Origin: Symbiodinium natans
Taxonomy: Eukaryota > Sar > Dinophyceae > Suessiales > Symbiodiniaceae
Reading direction: 5' to 3'
NCBI GenBank assembly: GCA_905221605.1
Contig: CAJNDS010002145.1
Coordinates: forward strand, 438,501 to 502,500
DNA length: 64,000 nt
Position numbers and translations under genes: made by a program
Shown here: piece after piece, positions 37,255 to 48,260 of the stretch
Layout: every line of letters starts with the position of its first letter
How positions within the stretch are numbered: the first letter of the stretch is position 1
The notes under the pieces: model-generated
Told to the model about the DNA's origin: nothing
Seen by the model: only the letters and a program-made list of their open reading frames with translations
Databases searched by the model: none

Positions 37255-37640
37255 CGCCAACGCCGCAACCCGCAGAGGGGTTACGTTTGTTTGTCAAAAA
37301 AGGCCAAAACACGATGGTTTTGGCACCGCGCCAACGCCGAAACCCGCAGAGGGTTGTCTGCGGCCACGGAAAAAAGTTCCAAAAACGACGGTTTTAGCAC
37401 CGCGACCCGGCGATCACCCGCAGAGGGTTGTCCGCGGACACAAAGAAACGTAAAAAAAACGACGGTTTTGGCACCGCGACCACGCCGAAACCCGCAGAGG
37501 GTTGTCCGCGGCCACAAAGAAACGTAAAAAAACGACGGTTTTGGCACCGCGACCACGCCGAAACCCGCAGAGGGTTGTCCGCCGTAAAAAAACGACGGTT
37601 TTAGCAGCGCGACCACGCCGAAACCCGCAGAGGGTTGCAA
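37255..37640. repeat. About six 57-78 bp tandem copies with AACCCGCAGAGGGTT hairpin
   Basis: Each unit carries AACCCGCAGAGGGTT (5-base arms), ACGACGGTTTT and CACCGCGACC, and most carry an A-run. Copies towards the right are nearly identical. The last is cut at 37640. Confidence 0.9.
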
Positions 37641-37769
37641 TCCCGATTGGCGATGTCAACCCAGCCCGCCGCCTTAGAAAGAGTAATTTTAATTTAGAAA
37701 TCTAGGACTGGGTACGAAGGTCTAGTAAATTCTACGTAAATCTAGAAATTTGTATTCACTGATTACTAA

Positions 37770-37965
37770 ATGCACTCTATGCAATTCACTCTATGCACTT
37801 CACTCTATGCACTTCACTCTATGCACTTCACTCTATGCACTTCACTCTATGCACTTCACTCTATGCACTTCACTCTATGCGCTTCACTCTATGCACTTCA
37901 CTCTATGCACTTCACTCTATGCACTTCACTCTATGCACTTCACTCTATGCACTTCAGTCTATGTT
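37770..37965. repeat. 14-bp CACTCTATGCACTT tandem array
   Basis: About thirteen copies of CACTCTATGCACTT, nearly perfect, with one A-to-G variant near 37879 and one variant at the right end. There are no spacers, so this is not a CRISPR array. Confidence 0.97.
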
Positions 37966-38052
37966 GTTGTGTCAGGGGGCTCCGCACGGAAGAACCCTTC
38001 GCGATGCTTTCGGGAAAAATGTGTGTGTGTATGTTTATAGATATTATGTTCT

Positions 38053-38674
38053 TCATATCAGAGGACGCAAGGTGCAACGGTCTAATGCCTGCGATTTCTG
38101 TTTGGGCCGTTTCGCTGTCTGATTGCCTGCATCTGATTTGCGAAGAAAGCACGTCTTCACTCCGTACTGCTGGCCAAATGTCCAGTGGCTGCACTCTTCC
38201 ACTTCGCTGCAAGCGCGACTGCACACGCTAGCATCAACCGCAGCAAACTTGTCAGTCAGCTTGCAGCTGTTAAGGAAGCATCCAGTGTGGCCGTACCGTG
38301 ACAAATCTGCGAAGATGGCATTCTGGCCGCCGTGTCGGAGGACCACCCCGCGATGCGAGCAATCCGGGTACGCCTTCGGTGAGAGAGACTCATGAAGATT
38401 GCAACAACCTAGAGCTTGCAGCCCAGCCAGCTTGAGCTCGTGAAGCTGAGAAAGTATGAGAGAAAAGACACGACTCCGAAAAACTACAGCTGGGGCTGGG
38501 CTGTGGAATGATGGAAGAGTAGCAACATGTAGTTGAATTTCGAGCGGCCAGACTTCCCCATGCCCGCTGCCAAGACACGCCCACCGTTGTCAATTCTGGA
38601 GGGACTTCTGCAGGTTCTGCATCAATGCAACAGCGCTCGAAAGTGAAGTCACCGTCCCAGCATCCCTGATTGCC
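38053..38674 (-). CDS. PAN/Apple-domain protein with Cys-rich CWDGDFTFERCC segment
   Basis: Exon one starts after a CACCTGGCAG acceptor at 38674 and reads GNQGCWDGDFTFERCC, then an acidic linker. Exon two (about 38053-38300) reads CKLTDKFAAVDASVCSRAC, EECSHWTFGQQ and TCFLRKSDAG. The order C-x(n)-C-x3-C-x6-C-HWTF-x(n)-CFL+-SD is that of a PAN/Apple domain, which binds carbohydrate or protein and is disulphide-stabilised. Extracellular, luminal or cell-wall location is therefore likely. I recall the C-W-x-G-x-F/Y-T-F/Y-x-x-CC segment paired with PAN domains in dinoflagellate glycosyltransferase-like proteins. The N-terminal exons and any catalytic domain are not identified. Stop at 38053 is in the same frame, but a donor may precede it. 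Confidence 0.65.
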
Positions 38675-38699
38675 CTGCCAGGTGCAAAGGAGACATGCC

Positions 38700-39330
38700 A
38701 AACATTGCCAAACGAACCGTTTGCTTTGCACATTGAAACTCTGCTGGAAGTGCCCACCTCAGGTCCATACTTGGCGGCACCTTCACTCTCCCACACCAAT
38801 CAAGGCTGCCCCGCTGGCACAGACTGAACGCTTGTGTTGTGCTGACAAGGAACAGCAAGTCTCCCAGCTAACACCATCCATCCAGCAGCTTTCATCTCCT
38901 TTAGAATCCGCCGCAGGCAATAGAAGCACGAGGTATCGCCACATGGGCCATTTCACATGCATGTCATGAAGTGTGAAACAAACGGCTCTGTGTCACACAG
39001 AAGAACAACTGCTTCAAATATCAACTGCGATCTTGAGACCTTGTATCTACATGCTAAGCTGCAAGCATGCTTGAAAGGAACCTGTCATCTCTCAAGTAAG
39101 GCCCCGCTCATGCAGCCACATCAAATGTTCAAGCATCTTTTATTGCCTGGCGACTGCCGAGAAGTGCGCGCAGCTGTTAGCTGTCGAGTGCGTTAACAAC
39201 ATGTGTAATCGAGCTTCGGTGACCGTAAATCTCTGCTCGTTTTGCAACACTACCAACACAATGACACTTAGTCGTCACTCTCCAACCAATCATCCGCATT
39301 GAAATCGAGGTCCTGCCAGGGTCATCCTCC
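38700..39330. other. No recognised gene
   Basis: Likely holds upstream exons or introns of the PAN gene, but I could not place any. Confidence 0.3.
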
Positions 39331-39332
39331 CG

Positions 39333-39992
39333 TCACTCCCAAACTGCTCCCGAGGTCTGATCTGGAGTATCGCTTCTCTTCTCGTCTCTATGTGTTGAGT
39401 GACTAGCATGCCTTGTCAACAAGTGAAAGTAGACACGCATGGATGTGGGACGATCCTCGTCATCCTCGTCGTCCTCCACTTCTCCAACCTCTTCCTGGTC
39501 ACAGCTTGGCAGCTGCCAAGAGCGACACTCAAAACCTTCCACGGATGATCTACGATCCTCCTGCTTCTGCTTTTCGTCTTCTTCCAAGTCCTCATCACCC
39601 TCGACATATTCCAGCCTGGCTACCCCATGCCAATCCTGAAAGATCTCGGTCGAAAGTCTCTCATGCAACTCAGTCCCAAGCAGTGGGACTCGGACGACCG
39701 TCTCTGTGGCCTCTCTCTCTAACACCTGCAGAGGACTTTCTGCTGGTGTCAGCCCGTGACATTGTTTCATCCCGTCAGCCTCTGTTCCCCTTGCAACAAG
39801 GCCATGAAGGCGACCGTGCATGTACATCAAACCTCTGTAGGAGGCCTCAAGGGTGCACAAGCTGACTTCCTCATTGGCAATGCCGCATATGCCGCCTGCT
39901 GGCCCGTAAGCCCGTAAGTGCCAAACGCATCTAGAGCTTGTGGCATCGTGAAGCGGCCTTGGATCTGATCGGCACATGTTCTCCAAACGCAC
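39333..39992 (-). CDS. Acidic C-terminal exon, unknown protein
   Basis: A 219-codon minus frame, the longest non-repetitive one in this part. From about codon 85 it is convincingly protein-like: a region reading LEREATETVVRVPLLGTELH, an acidic and Gln/Lys-rich stretch (EGDEDLEEDEKQKQED), a second acidic run (EVEDDEDDEDRP) and a stop at 39333. The first 40 or so codons may be intron. No family recognised. Confidence 0.4.
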   Translation of the reverse strand: MRLENMCRSDPRPLHDATSSRCVWHLRAYGPAGGICGIANEEVSLCTLEASYRGLMYMHGRLHGLVARGTEADGMKQCHGLTPAESPLQVLEREATETVVRVPLLGTELHERLSTEIFQDWHGVARLEYVEGDEDLEEDEKQKQEDRRSSVEGFECRSWQLPSCDQEEVGEVEDDEDDEDRPTSMRVYFHLLTRHASHSTHRDEKRSDTPDQTSGAVWE

Positions 39993-40001
39993 AAATCGAT
40001 T

Positions 40002-40660
40002 TCATGAAGGAACCGTTTCAAAAAGAAATATCTGAAGACCGTCTTCTGTCGACACGGTCCGCTTTTGTCCAAATTGACAACTAGGCCGTATTCGGACTTC
40101 TTCGCGAGCCCTGTAACAGGGATCCTCTGCAATCCCGACATGGACATCGGGTTCTTTCGGAGTGTATGAATGAGCTTTCGCCCACTGCATCACACAAAAA
40201 GCAATCAGATTGCCCAAATATGCTGTGGTCAAGCACTCAAGCCCTCAATTGCCCGTAATTTGTGGTGCCGAGCTGCCGGAGAGCATCTCTAAGCGCCGGA
40301 TGCGAGCGTATGAACATACCTAAAAATGGCGTCGTTGATTCTCGAATGCGCACTTGTCATCTTCTGGGCGCACCATGGTGAAAAACCACCCGCTGTATCC
40401 ATGCGCAATACACCTTCGATTCGAGCACTCAGTTGCACTGACTTTGGATGTACATCTCGAACGCATTGTTGAGCAAATCTGCCTGGCCCTCTAGAGGCTT
40501 CTCCAACAATCGCTTCGCCTGAAATGAAGCAAAGATGAAGGGAATTTTCGCTGCGGAAGCCCACGAAGCAAACGCAGGATGCCAAGCTTGACACGCACTC
40601 TTGGAGCAGGTCAAAAGCTTCAGTGCTCGACAGCTCCAAAACAGACGTGTCCTGCGCATC
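40002..40660 (-). CDS. Candidate exons upstream of the acidic exon, unknown
   Basis: Two pieces with good acceptors. After CATTTCAG at about 40516 the frame reads AKRLLEKPLEGQADLLNNAF. After GTGTGATGCAG at about 40188 it reads WAKAHSYTPKEPDVHVGIAE, then DPCYR. Both are on the minus strand and in order with the 39.3-kb exon, so one gene is possible. An alternative frame in the first piece is also open. No family recognised. Confidence 0.3.
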
Positions 40661-41059
40661 GTCGAGGCATGATGCTAAGGTCCGGGTTTCAGGGTTTGCG
40701 CTTTACATGGCTTTACGTTTCGTGCTTTGCAATTTCGGGTTCCAAGCAGTATTTGACGCGATTGTCTCTGATTTCAGGCACTGATTTCAACGGTGGAAAG
40801 AGGAAGTATGTTACCAAGCTGTCAACATGACAACATCGACATAGTGCTCAACTCTTTTCCCGCGCAGCCCCCTTCATGTAGGAACTTCGAATGCCAAATG
40901 GTAACTTATCCAGCAGCGATGCAGGCACCGCAAATCGCAAGCCGAGCAGTGATGTTTCAGGCTGTAGCGTTGCGGCTTGCAAATAGTGGCTTGTAAATTG
41001 TGGCTTGCACATGCACATGCGGTGTCCATCATGTCTCGGTCTTTGAGCAGCAGTGTCTG

Positions 41060-41272
41060 ATCAAGCGCACTGCTGTCCTGACAAGGGTAGCAGACTTTCA
41101 GCTGAGGTGTGGCATGTGTCATGAATCTGACATCGGCCTTGGACCGCAGCCCCTGTCGAAGAACTGGAGCGAGAGAGAGATTGCTTCCTGGCATGGGTGC
41201 ACCATAGTCCACCCTCAAAGCGCCCTCGGCATTGGCAGCCTGCCGTCTCCGGGCGGCTTCCAGGAACGGCCC
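41060..41272 (-). CDS. Candidate exon, unknown protein
   Basis: The minus frame reads FLEAARRRQAANAEGALRV, DYGAPMPGSN and then LRSKADVRFMTHATPQLK. It is a well-mixed, charged sequence typical of an expressed exon. I do not recognise the family. The frame has no start Met at its head, so it is internal or its first exon is elsewhere. Confidence 0.4.
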
Positions 41273-41814
41273 TTAAAACTTGGATCAGGCAAGGTTTACA
41301 TTGTGGCACGTGAAGGCTGCCCTTTACACATTGCTGAAAACAGGCACTTGGGCTCATGCATTTTGGCCCGCTTCCCGCTCACCTGGTATGCCCATCTCCA
41401 GCTGGACAAGAGACTATCCCTGGTCTTGTCAAGACCACCAGGATGCAGGCAAACTCAGAGCAAATGGTCTCATTGTATCTCATTGTCATGTCTGGCTACT
41501 CCAGCTTCGTTACCCTGAGCAGTTGAAATGCTCCATTGCTGGTGCCCCACAGATTCATGTTGTAATCGACCAGCAGCACACTACAATCACCGGTTTGCAC
41601 AGCTACACACAGCTGCTTTTAGCCGTGGGCCCCTTGAAAGCCTTGGGTTGGTGCGGCCTGGAACTTTGGCTCGACGTCTGTCCTGTCCCTAGCAATGCAA
41701 ACATAACTTGTTCTCCGGGAGGCATCATGCTTGTTTGTTGCCGTTGCTGCTGTTGTAGGGGTTCCTGTTTCTTTCTAGGAACTCCGACCTAGCCGGATGC
41801 TCCGGGTCCCTGGG

Positions 41815-42112
41815 CTGCTTGTCTCCGTTTGTCTCCCTTGTCTCCCTCCATGTGGGTCCGTGGGCTGCTTGTCTCCGCTTGTCCCCAAACTCATTTAAGG
41901 GATTGCCGGCATTCTGGTGAGCATTGCCAGATTCCTGGGCTCCTCGTCTTGTCTCCCTTCATGTGGGTGGCCTTTGCCTGGTTCCTGGGTTCCACATCCC
42001 TTTGTCTCTCTTCGTGTGGGTGGCCTTTGCCAAATCCAGTGCTCCTTGTCTCCCTTTGTCTCCCTTTGTCTCCCTTTGTCTCCCTTTGTCTCCTTTTGTC
42101 TCCCTTCTGGAC
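41815..42112. repeat. TTTGTCTCCC-rich tandem tract
   Basis: Repeated TTTGTCTCCC, clearest at 42048-42110, with longer partly repeated phrases (CTGCTTGTCTCC, CATGTGGGTGGCCTTTGCC) to the left. The minus frame over it gives KGDKGRQRET repeats, which is an artefact. Confidence 0.85.
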
Positions 42113-42499
42113 TGTTTGGGGTCTTCGGTGGTGTGATTTTTGTTACTGTTCTTCGAGCCTGTTTCTTCTCGGCATGCCTTCAAGGCCAATATAGGCCAAG
42201 CCATCTGGAAATGCTTTTCTCTCCAACTCACGATGCACGCGGTCACAGAACAAAAAGGCTACTGACAACCCGACAAAGCAATGCGCAAGAAAGAAAAAGC
42301 ATCCAGCCTCAAAAAGGCTGTTTCGAAGGATCATGTGGGTACACAATGTTAGACACCCGACCCCAGACCCCTCATGCTGATGGAACGAGGATCCACGTCC
42401 CGTTGTGCATCAGAGGCAATCATGGAGGGTGGGTGGGGAACGAAAATAGTGGACGTGCGACTGCTCAGCTTGGTCCCCAACAACTGCAGCAGCACAAAC

Positions 42500-42965
42500 A
42501 CGTGCCAACTTCAAGCTTCACACAGACACCTACCCAACCAACCCACTAGTTTGAAGGTTGTTTGAAAGCATACGAAACATTGCGAAACACCGCCTCCATC
42601 TTGGTGCTGGCTTTCGGTCTTTTCTGCCTTGACATGCCAAAATGCAGTTTGCAGACTCGGTGCCAGAAAGGGATGTTGAGGAATCTGAAATGTAGCGAAA
42701 CTTGTCGAAGCATCCGCTGAATCCGCTGAATCTGCTGAGCTGCCGGCTGGTGCGGAGCAGTCTCTGCAGGACCAAGTACCGTAGCCCTTTGCTTTGCCTG
42801 CCAATCCAGAGAGCCAAAGCTCCCATGAATTCCCACGAGCCCTCGCAAATGACGATCCAGCCCTGAGCTTGGCGCTGTGACTCCTTTCGCCACGTCCTTG
42901 AATTGATCAGGCTTGGACAGGCTTGGGTGGAGAATGTTAGCGCAAAGCATCTCACTTCCATCACT
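42500..42965 (-). other. Three overlapping open minus frames, undecided
   Basis: All three minus frames are open for 95-145 codons. The best local candidate is at about 42690-42750, reading QPAAQQIQRIQRMLRQVSL after a CCTGCAG acceptor. I cannot choose a frame or name a family. Confidence 0.2.
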
Positions 42966-43084
42966 CCATATTTCCGGCTACTAAACTTTGTTTCGAGGCT
43001 GATTTGGGGTGCTCATCATATGCGGTGCTATAGTCACCGAAATCCTGACAGCTTCGAGCCTCCGCTGAGGTCGACAAATTGGTG

Positions 43085-43735
43085 TTCGTCATGCACAAGC
43101 AAGTTCGACTTCGCCCTCCGAGAGCTCCGCCTCTGCCCGGGCTTGCCCCGCAGATGCAAGAGCCTCCTGGGCGGCGAGCAGGTCTTGAGCAGGATACTTC
43201 AAGGATGCTCCAGGGAAAAGCCGTCAGCTTGCGATTGTGACTCTCGCCAGCTTAGGGCAAGGCAATGACTGCAGCACCTTTCTTTGACTTTGGCGGGGAC
43301 ACCTGCGCGCATAATGTCGGGTCCACTGCACGCACCTCACGATTCTAGCAGAATCCGGGATGAGACAAGTGCGAAGATCAGCAGACAAAACTGCAGAACT
43401 TTACTGGCACAACAAAGCAGGATGGTGGACGTGGAGTCGGATCCAGTTGGCTTCTCTGCAGGAGTGCTGATCCAGAGGCTGGATTCGTGATACATTCGCG
43501 GTGCGGATCGCCAAAAGAATGAATACCTTTTCTGTGAACTCTCGCATCTTCTCGCAGGAGTTCTCTTGGCTGCTCATCCCATGCTTCGCTTCGAGGTGGG
43601 CTCTGACCTTCGGCTGCAACCCCCGGTGAACTGCCGGTGGAGTTGGGACGAGTGAGATCTACTCCTTGATCTTCAGCAGAAGCAACTCGGATGAAATTGT
43701 TTGCAGCACGTTGGTTGGCCTTTTCCGATCACCGA
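43085..43735 (-). CDS. Candidate hydrophilic / coiled-coil exons, unknown
   Basis: Pieces on the minus strand with good acceptors. One begins at about 43723 and reads ANQRAANNFIRVASAEDQG. At about 43609, after GGGTTGCAG, a competing frame reads PKVRAHLEAKHGMSSQENSC. At about 43310 a piece reads VSPPKSKKGAAV. At 43085-43190 an Ala/Glu helix reads DLLAAQEALASAGQARAEAE. They lie just downstream of the DUF2878-like gene on the same strand and may form the next gene. No family recognised. Confidence 0.35.
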
Positions 43736-43831
43736 ACTGGTGCTGTTGGGCACTGCGTGCCGTTGTACGCCAATCAACGCACCTTCTTGTAGTCTCTTGA
43801 AGCCTTGGCGGAACCGCGCAAAGCGCGCGGC

Positions 43832-44756
43832 CTATCGTTCCTCGTCCTTCAAAATGACGTCTGCAACGTAGACCAGGAGTGGAAATGAAACCGCCCATTC
43901 CACCGAGATGGCAAGCAGCCCGGACCTGACAAAAAGCTCGTGCCATTCAAACAGATCTCGCATTCCACAAGCATGCAACCCCTACGCACATGCACATCAC
44001 ATGCAATTAAGCTGCGACCTTGAGATATCCAGGGCTCCGAAATGCTCACCACCAGCATATGCCGCAGGACCGAAACATGCTCCCAATATCGCACAGCTTG
44101 CCTTACTTGCGATCAAGCGGCTCTCTAAGAGAGAAAGGTCAAAAATCAGGAAGAAGGCTACCTTTACCTGAGTGCCCTTGCCATGTAGGGCTTGAAGACT
44201 GGAAGATACTCGGCCTCCGCTCAGCCAGCGTATTGTTGCGGCATGTGCTGATGTGCTGTGGCAGGTGTCTAAATGTGTCTAACCATCAAAAGATGGCAGA
44301 GCGAGGTCAGACGAGTCACGACACAGCCGAAGTTCGCCCAAAGCGCCACAAACCAGACGGGCAAGAATCCTAGAGCCGGGGCATCCGATGTGAAAGACAT
44401 CGTCCCGAAGGCCACCTCCCAAACAACACACCAAAAAGTTCAACGTGATGAAATCCGCACCCATGCCTGAAGAGAATCCTTAGTGAGGCTCAAGGTGGCG
44501 GAATGAGGAGCAGCCCTTCACATGACATGTTCAAGGACTCAAAGCATCAGTGCTGAGAGGGGTCGAGAACCAGTCCGATCAAGACGTACAAGACAATGAC
44601 CTTGCAGGAAAGTCTGTTGCTGACCCTTTCCCATATCCTCCACCAGAAGTCCAGGATAAAGTTGAGGCAAGAGGCCAGGAGTAGTTGAAGACGAGAATCA
44701 GATGTGAGCAGTGCGATCGCTGCCAGCATGGCAACTGCCATGGGCCCCTGCCACGG
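43832..44756 (-). CDS. DUF2878-like multi-pass membrane protein (3' exons)
   Basis: Function unknown; a small integral membrane protein is expected. Exons as read: 44652-44756 (PWQGPMAVAMLAAIALLTS, a helix); about 44315-44415 (VAFGTMSF, then LPVWFVALWANFGC); possibly 44200-44240 (TIRWLSGG); 44019-44096 (AILGACFGPAAYAGGEHFG, LDIS); 43832-43925 (SGLLAISVEWAVSFPLL, ending VADVILKDEER and a stop). The last two join exactly (AG+G gives Arg) across a GT-AG intron. The order of motifs - W-x-GP then a helix, P-x-W-x-x-ALW-x-xF, a LGA-x-x-GP-x-xY-x-GE-x-x-GA block, and a W-x-x-x-xP-LL helix - is what I remember for DUF2878 of gamma-proteobacteria. The first helix and start were not found. A database search was not possible. 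Confidence 0.6.
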
Positions 44757-46190
44757 CTGCTTGGCTTGTGGGCTCAGTGCGCATGCAAACCTTGGTCCAA
44801 GTGAGCGCAACGGAAGCTTCACAACATTTCACATAAGCAAAGGCAGCTCCAAGTGCCGACATTGCCGACCCCCCCAAGTGCCAGACCAGCAAAGGTTGCA
44901 CCCAATGCATAGACAGACACAGCGAGCCTGCAACAGCTGACCCAGAAGCACTTCTCAAACTCCTCTCCGACTGCAAGAGCTTGTGGCACTCTTGAGGCGT
45001 CGGCGATGGACGCAGTGGACGCACTGCCTTTGTAGGAGGGCAAGGCCGAGACCCAAGATGCTCCGAGAACTGAATATTCCAAAGTGCATCTGAGGCAACG
45101 ACTTTTCGTATCCTGAACCAATGGTGAGGCTATGCTGGGGCTCATGGAGCCAAGCAAATGACGCCAGCGTTGCTAATCTGCTGCCCTGATTGCCCAACTT
45201 GTGTAAGCTGAATAGCTTGAGCCGAAACTGTTGCTGCTGTTCGTATGCAAGCAGAGCGAGGCAACACAGACCGTTCCAGATACCCCAGCGAGCACTGATG
45301 CCCACCTGTGCAAAGGAGGGTCTGGCGGCAGTGCCGTGAGCCACCACCAACATCAGCCTCTGTAGCTGAACACTGCTTCAAGCATCGTGTCACTGCAAAC
45401 GCCACTTCCAGTTAAATAGGAGCCCAACAAGCTGTTCATGCCAATCTGTGCACCTCAACACAAGCACTCTGACCAGAACAAGACGAAGAGTATGCTGCAG
45501 CACAAGTCTGCCAACGGTTCACTTGCACCTCGGGAACATAGGACCGTGCCTCCCAGCCTTCAATCACGTGCTTTCAATGATTTTGCGAGCAAACTCCAAC
45601 CGCTCTTCGGCAGGAGGGATGGGCCCAGAGGTCCCGGCTCGGTGTTCGAGACTGAAAATGCCGGCGCAACCTCGCTGCGGCTACAAACTCACGCTACTCA
45701 CGCTAAGCCGCGTTGATGCCAAGCTGCTGTTCGAACAAGCGCGTCCGATCCTGGCTGTTGACAAGACTTGCAACGGGATTGCACGTCTGCTGGATGCAAA
45801 CAAGTGCAACACCGCCTGCTTCGAAAGCCCAGCATGCAACGATTCGGGGCCCGTGGCCAACCACAAGTAGCCGGCCGCCTCACGTGATGTGACCCTGACC
45901 ACGAAGGGGTCAGCATAAAAAGCCTGCCTGCATCCCTTTCCCGAGCCACTCGAGCTTCTTTCACTCGCTCATGGCAAGTGAGGACCTGCACAATCACGCA
46001 ACACGCAACAAGACGAAACCTCCACACCTGCTCTGACAGCACACCTTGGTCGAAGTCATGGGCGATCGTTTGCCTTGACTTTCTCCTCTGTACAGCAAGC
46101 ATGAATAATATACATATATATGTATGTATGTAAATACACATTTTGCTCGACTACCTGCCAATCAAACGTTGAAGGTCGCAAAACTACACT
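44757..46190 (-). other. Probable exons of unknown gene(s)
   Basis: Two pieces look coding on the minus strand. At about 45240-45310, after a TTTGCACAG acceptor, the frame reads VGISARWGIWNGLCCLALLA; this could be the missing first helix of the DUF2878-like protein but does not match it clearly. At 45575-45660 it reads GTSGPIPPAEERLEFARKII. A plus frame at 45448-45870 is also open. Undecided. Confidence 0.25.
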
Positions 46191-46239
46191 GCGATCATGC
46201 TAGAGGATGCGGTCCTTGTTCTTCGGGGCCGGCATCAAA

Positions 46240-46420
46240 AAAATCAACCTCAACTTTCCCATGAAAGAGCGAAAGAGAGAGCTGCTTCCACCGCTTCCAC
46301 CAAAGACCTTTTCGAATCGGCCTGCATCGTGCCATCTGCAGCCAACGCCAGCAAACGACCCTCGAAGCTGCAAAGATCCACGTGCGAAGAGCCGCCCGCT
46401 GGCGCCTTCAAGCACCTGTG
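46240..46420 (-). CDS. Candidate exon, possibly WD40 or related
   Basis: After a GCTCACAG acceptor the minus frame reads SSHVDLCSFEGRLLALAADG, followed by a Lys/Glu/Ala helix-like tail. The first part could be a beta-propeller blade. It is on the same strand as, and downstream of, the WD40 exons, so it may be their continuation. Another minus frame is open too. Confidence 0.3.
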
Positions 46421-46784
46421 AGCCTGCAAAAGCAGAATTAGCAACAAGGTGCTGCCGATTCTTTCCTTGATGGACAATAATGGACACGCCCGCTGCTGCC
46501 TTGCGCAAGTTGGACAAGCTTGCACCGGCAGCTGGCAAGCGCCACAGCTTCAAAGGGGCTCCCAAAGAAGAGCTCAGAAGCCATTCGGTCGCGGAACACG
46601 AAGTGGCCAAGCCAGAAACTGCATTCCTCAGGGCACTGAAGCTTTCAAGCTTCCATACGAATGCACAAGTTCCATGATGCTAGATGACAAGGCTCCATGC
46701 GCAAACTTTTGGAGCCTGCTGAAGCAACAAGAGAACAAAAGCAACAACAAGCAGGCAACAAAGCCGAGCATTCACTCCTTCACT

Positions 46785-46880
46785 CATTGATTCATTGATT
46801 CATTCATTCATCCACTCATTCAGTCATTCTCTCATTCATTCATTCATTCATTCATTCAGTCATTCATTCATTCATTCCAT
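46785..46880. repeat. TTCATTCA tetranucleotide repeat
   Basis: Interrupted (ATTC)n / (TCAT)n microsatellite of about 95 bases. Confidence 0.95.
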
Positions 46881-47159
46881 CGCACGCGACTGTGTGCCAC
46901 GCCTTGGCAATCCTTAATGTCTACGTTGAGAGCCTTCCTCGTCGCTGAAAGTCGGCAAATGTCCTGCTCTGCTGTTCCCAAGAAACAGCACAAAGCCGGT
47001 AGAGCCAATGTTGGTTCACAGAATTTCGCAGCTCAGCTTGCTGTTTTGCTGAGCGGGCTGTTCCGCTGAGGCAGTCCTGCTGAATGTCATGGAAACATGA
47101 TGTATCGGGACGTGAGAAGCCCCTCCACCTGCTGAAGAAGCACGCATGTGATCCGTCGA

Positions 47160-48260
47160 TCTGCCTGTGTTACGTGCTTGCTGCACCAATGAAGATCGAT
47201 GTAGCACCCCCCGCCCACGTATGAACCCGATGGACCAATTCAAGGGACGCCGCGGGCACACGCTGCCCCACTGAGCCTAATCGCCTGGCTGGATTAAAGC
47301 TGTCCTGCACGACCAATGTGGCGATATGCTGATAGCTGCACCCAGGGACCCATGTTTGGCACATCAGCACTCTCTGAGGTTGACGTCCCGAGGGTGCACG
47401 CGGTCAGTTCTTAGCGAGGCCTGCAGTGCTCTGTGGTGTCTCGACGCTCCGTAGCTGCGTGTTTCCCAAAGCATAACTGGCACGCATTGACGAAGTGGTA
47501 CCTAGCATACATTTTGCACCCTTGGTACTGTAGCGGAAGCAGATGAGCTTGTCGTCCAGCGTCCGACCAGCTCCACCCGAGAGGGTGCGTTAGTGTGTTT
47601 TGTTTGATCCTGACAAAGCATTCTGTCGCACCAGGTGCTCAAGTCTAACCAAAACCACGAGCTCCCCCCTCTATCTGGTAAAGGCGACCCAGACAGCAAC
47701 AGGAGCAAAGCTCTTTCTGAGGCCAGCACTTCCCACTGCAAAAGGAGCTTCTGGTGACGCCATCCACCAGTCCGATCTCCAGGATGTCGGGCAAGCCGGA
47801 ACATGCAGCGAAAACTGTGCCCCTGATGGCTGAAGGAGCTGCCAGAGCTGAAACGCCGCAGTCAGCACCGCTCGCCAGAGCATGAAAGGCCTTAGACGCA
47901 AGTGATTGTGCAAATTGCAGTGCAGAATTCCATATATACAGACAGGCAGTGACATGCAGTGATATATGCAGATGTTGATCGAGCCTGGGCAGGGCGACCG
48001 AGCAATTCTGCGGATGTTGCATCCCAAGATTGCACCCGGCCGCTGGCGCAGCCGAGCACCAGACATTGCCCGGCCTTCCACAAAGCTTCTCATACCGTCA
48101 CGCAGCATTTCTGGTGCCGTTCCACTCTGCCTGCAAGCTCTTGTGGGGGCTAACCCAACAAGCTGCTGTATATGTCTCGTTCTCATCGTTATGGTACAGC
48201 TCAACCGCACCTTCTCCTGAAGCTGACATCACTCTGCAGCACCGCAAAATATGAAGCGAC
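47160..48260 (-). CDS. WD40 beta-propeller protein, partial (UTP5/WDR43-like?)
   Basis: Minus-strand exons read consecutive propeller strands: near 48160-48235 SASGEGAVELYHNDE, then YTAACW; near 47995-48088 LVLGCASGRVQSWD, with the conserved closing WD; near 47750-47870 GVSALA, GTVFAACSGLPDILEIGL; near 47165-47270 LVHRVHTWAGGATSIFIGAA. The succession 'ACW...LGCASG-x-V-x-xWD' followed by 'VSAL...VFAACSG' resembles blades two and three of the nucleolar ribosome-assembly factor UTP5/WDR43, but that is a loose match from memory. Propellers scaffold protein complexes. Ends of the gene were not fixed; 46240-46420 may be its continuation. Confidence 0.5.

Noticed and set aside
36833-37527. A 190-206-residue repeat protein on the plus strand
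   Set aside because: The frames are open mainly because the 42-bp unit is a multiple of three, and several frames and strands are open alike.
37770-37965. CRISPR-like array of 14-bp repeats
   Set aside because: Repeats are contiguous with no unique spacers, too short, and the genome is eukaryotic.
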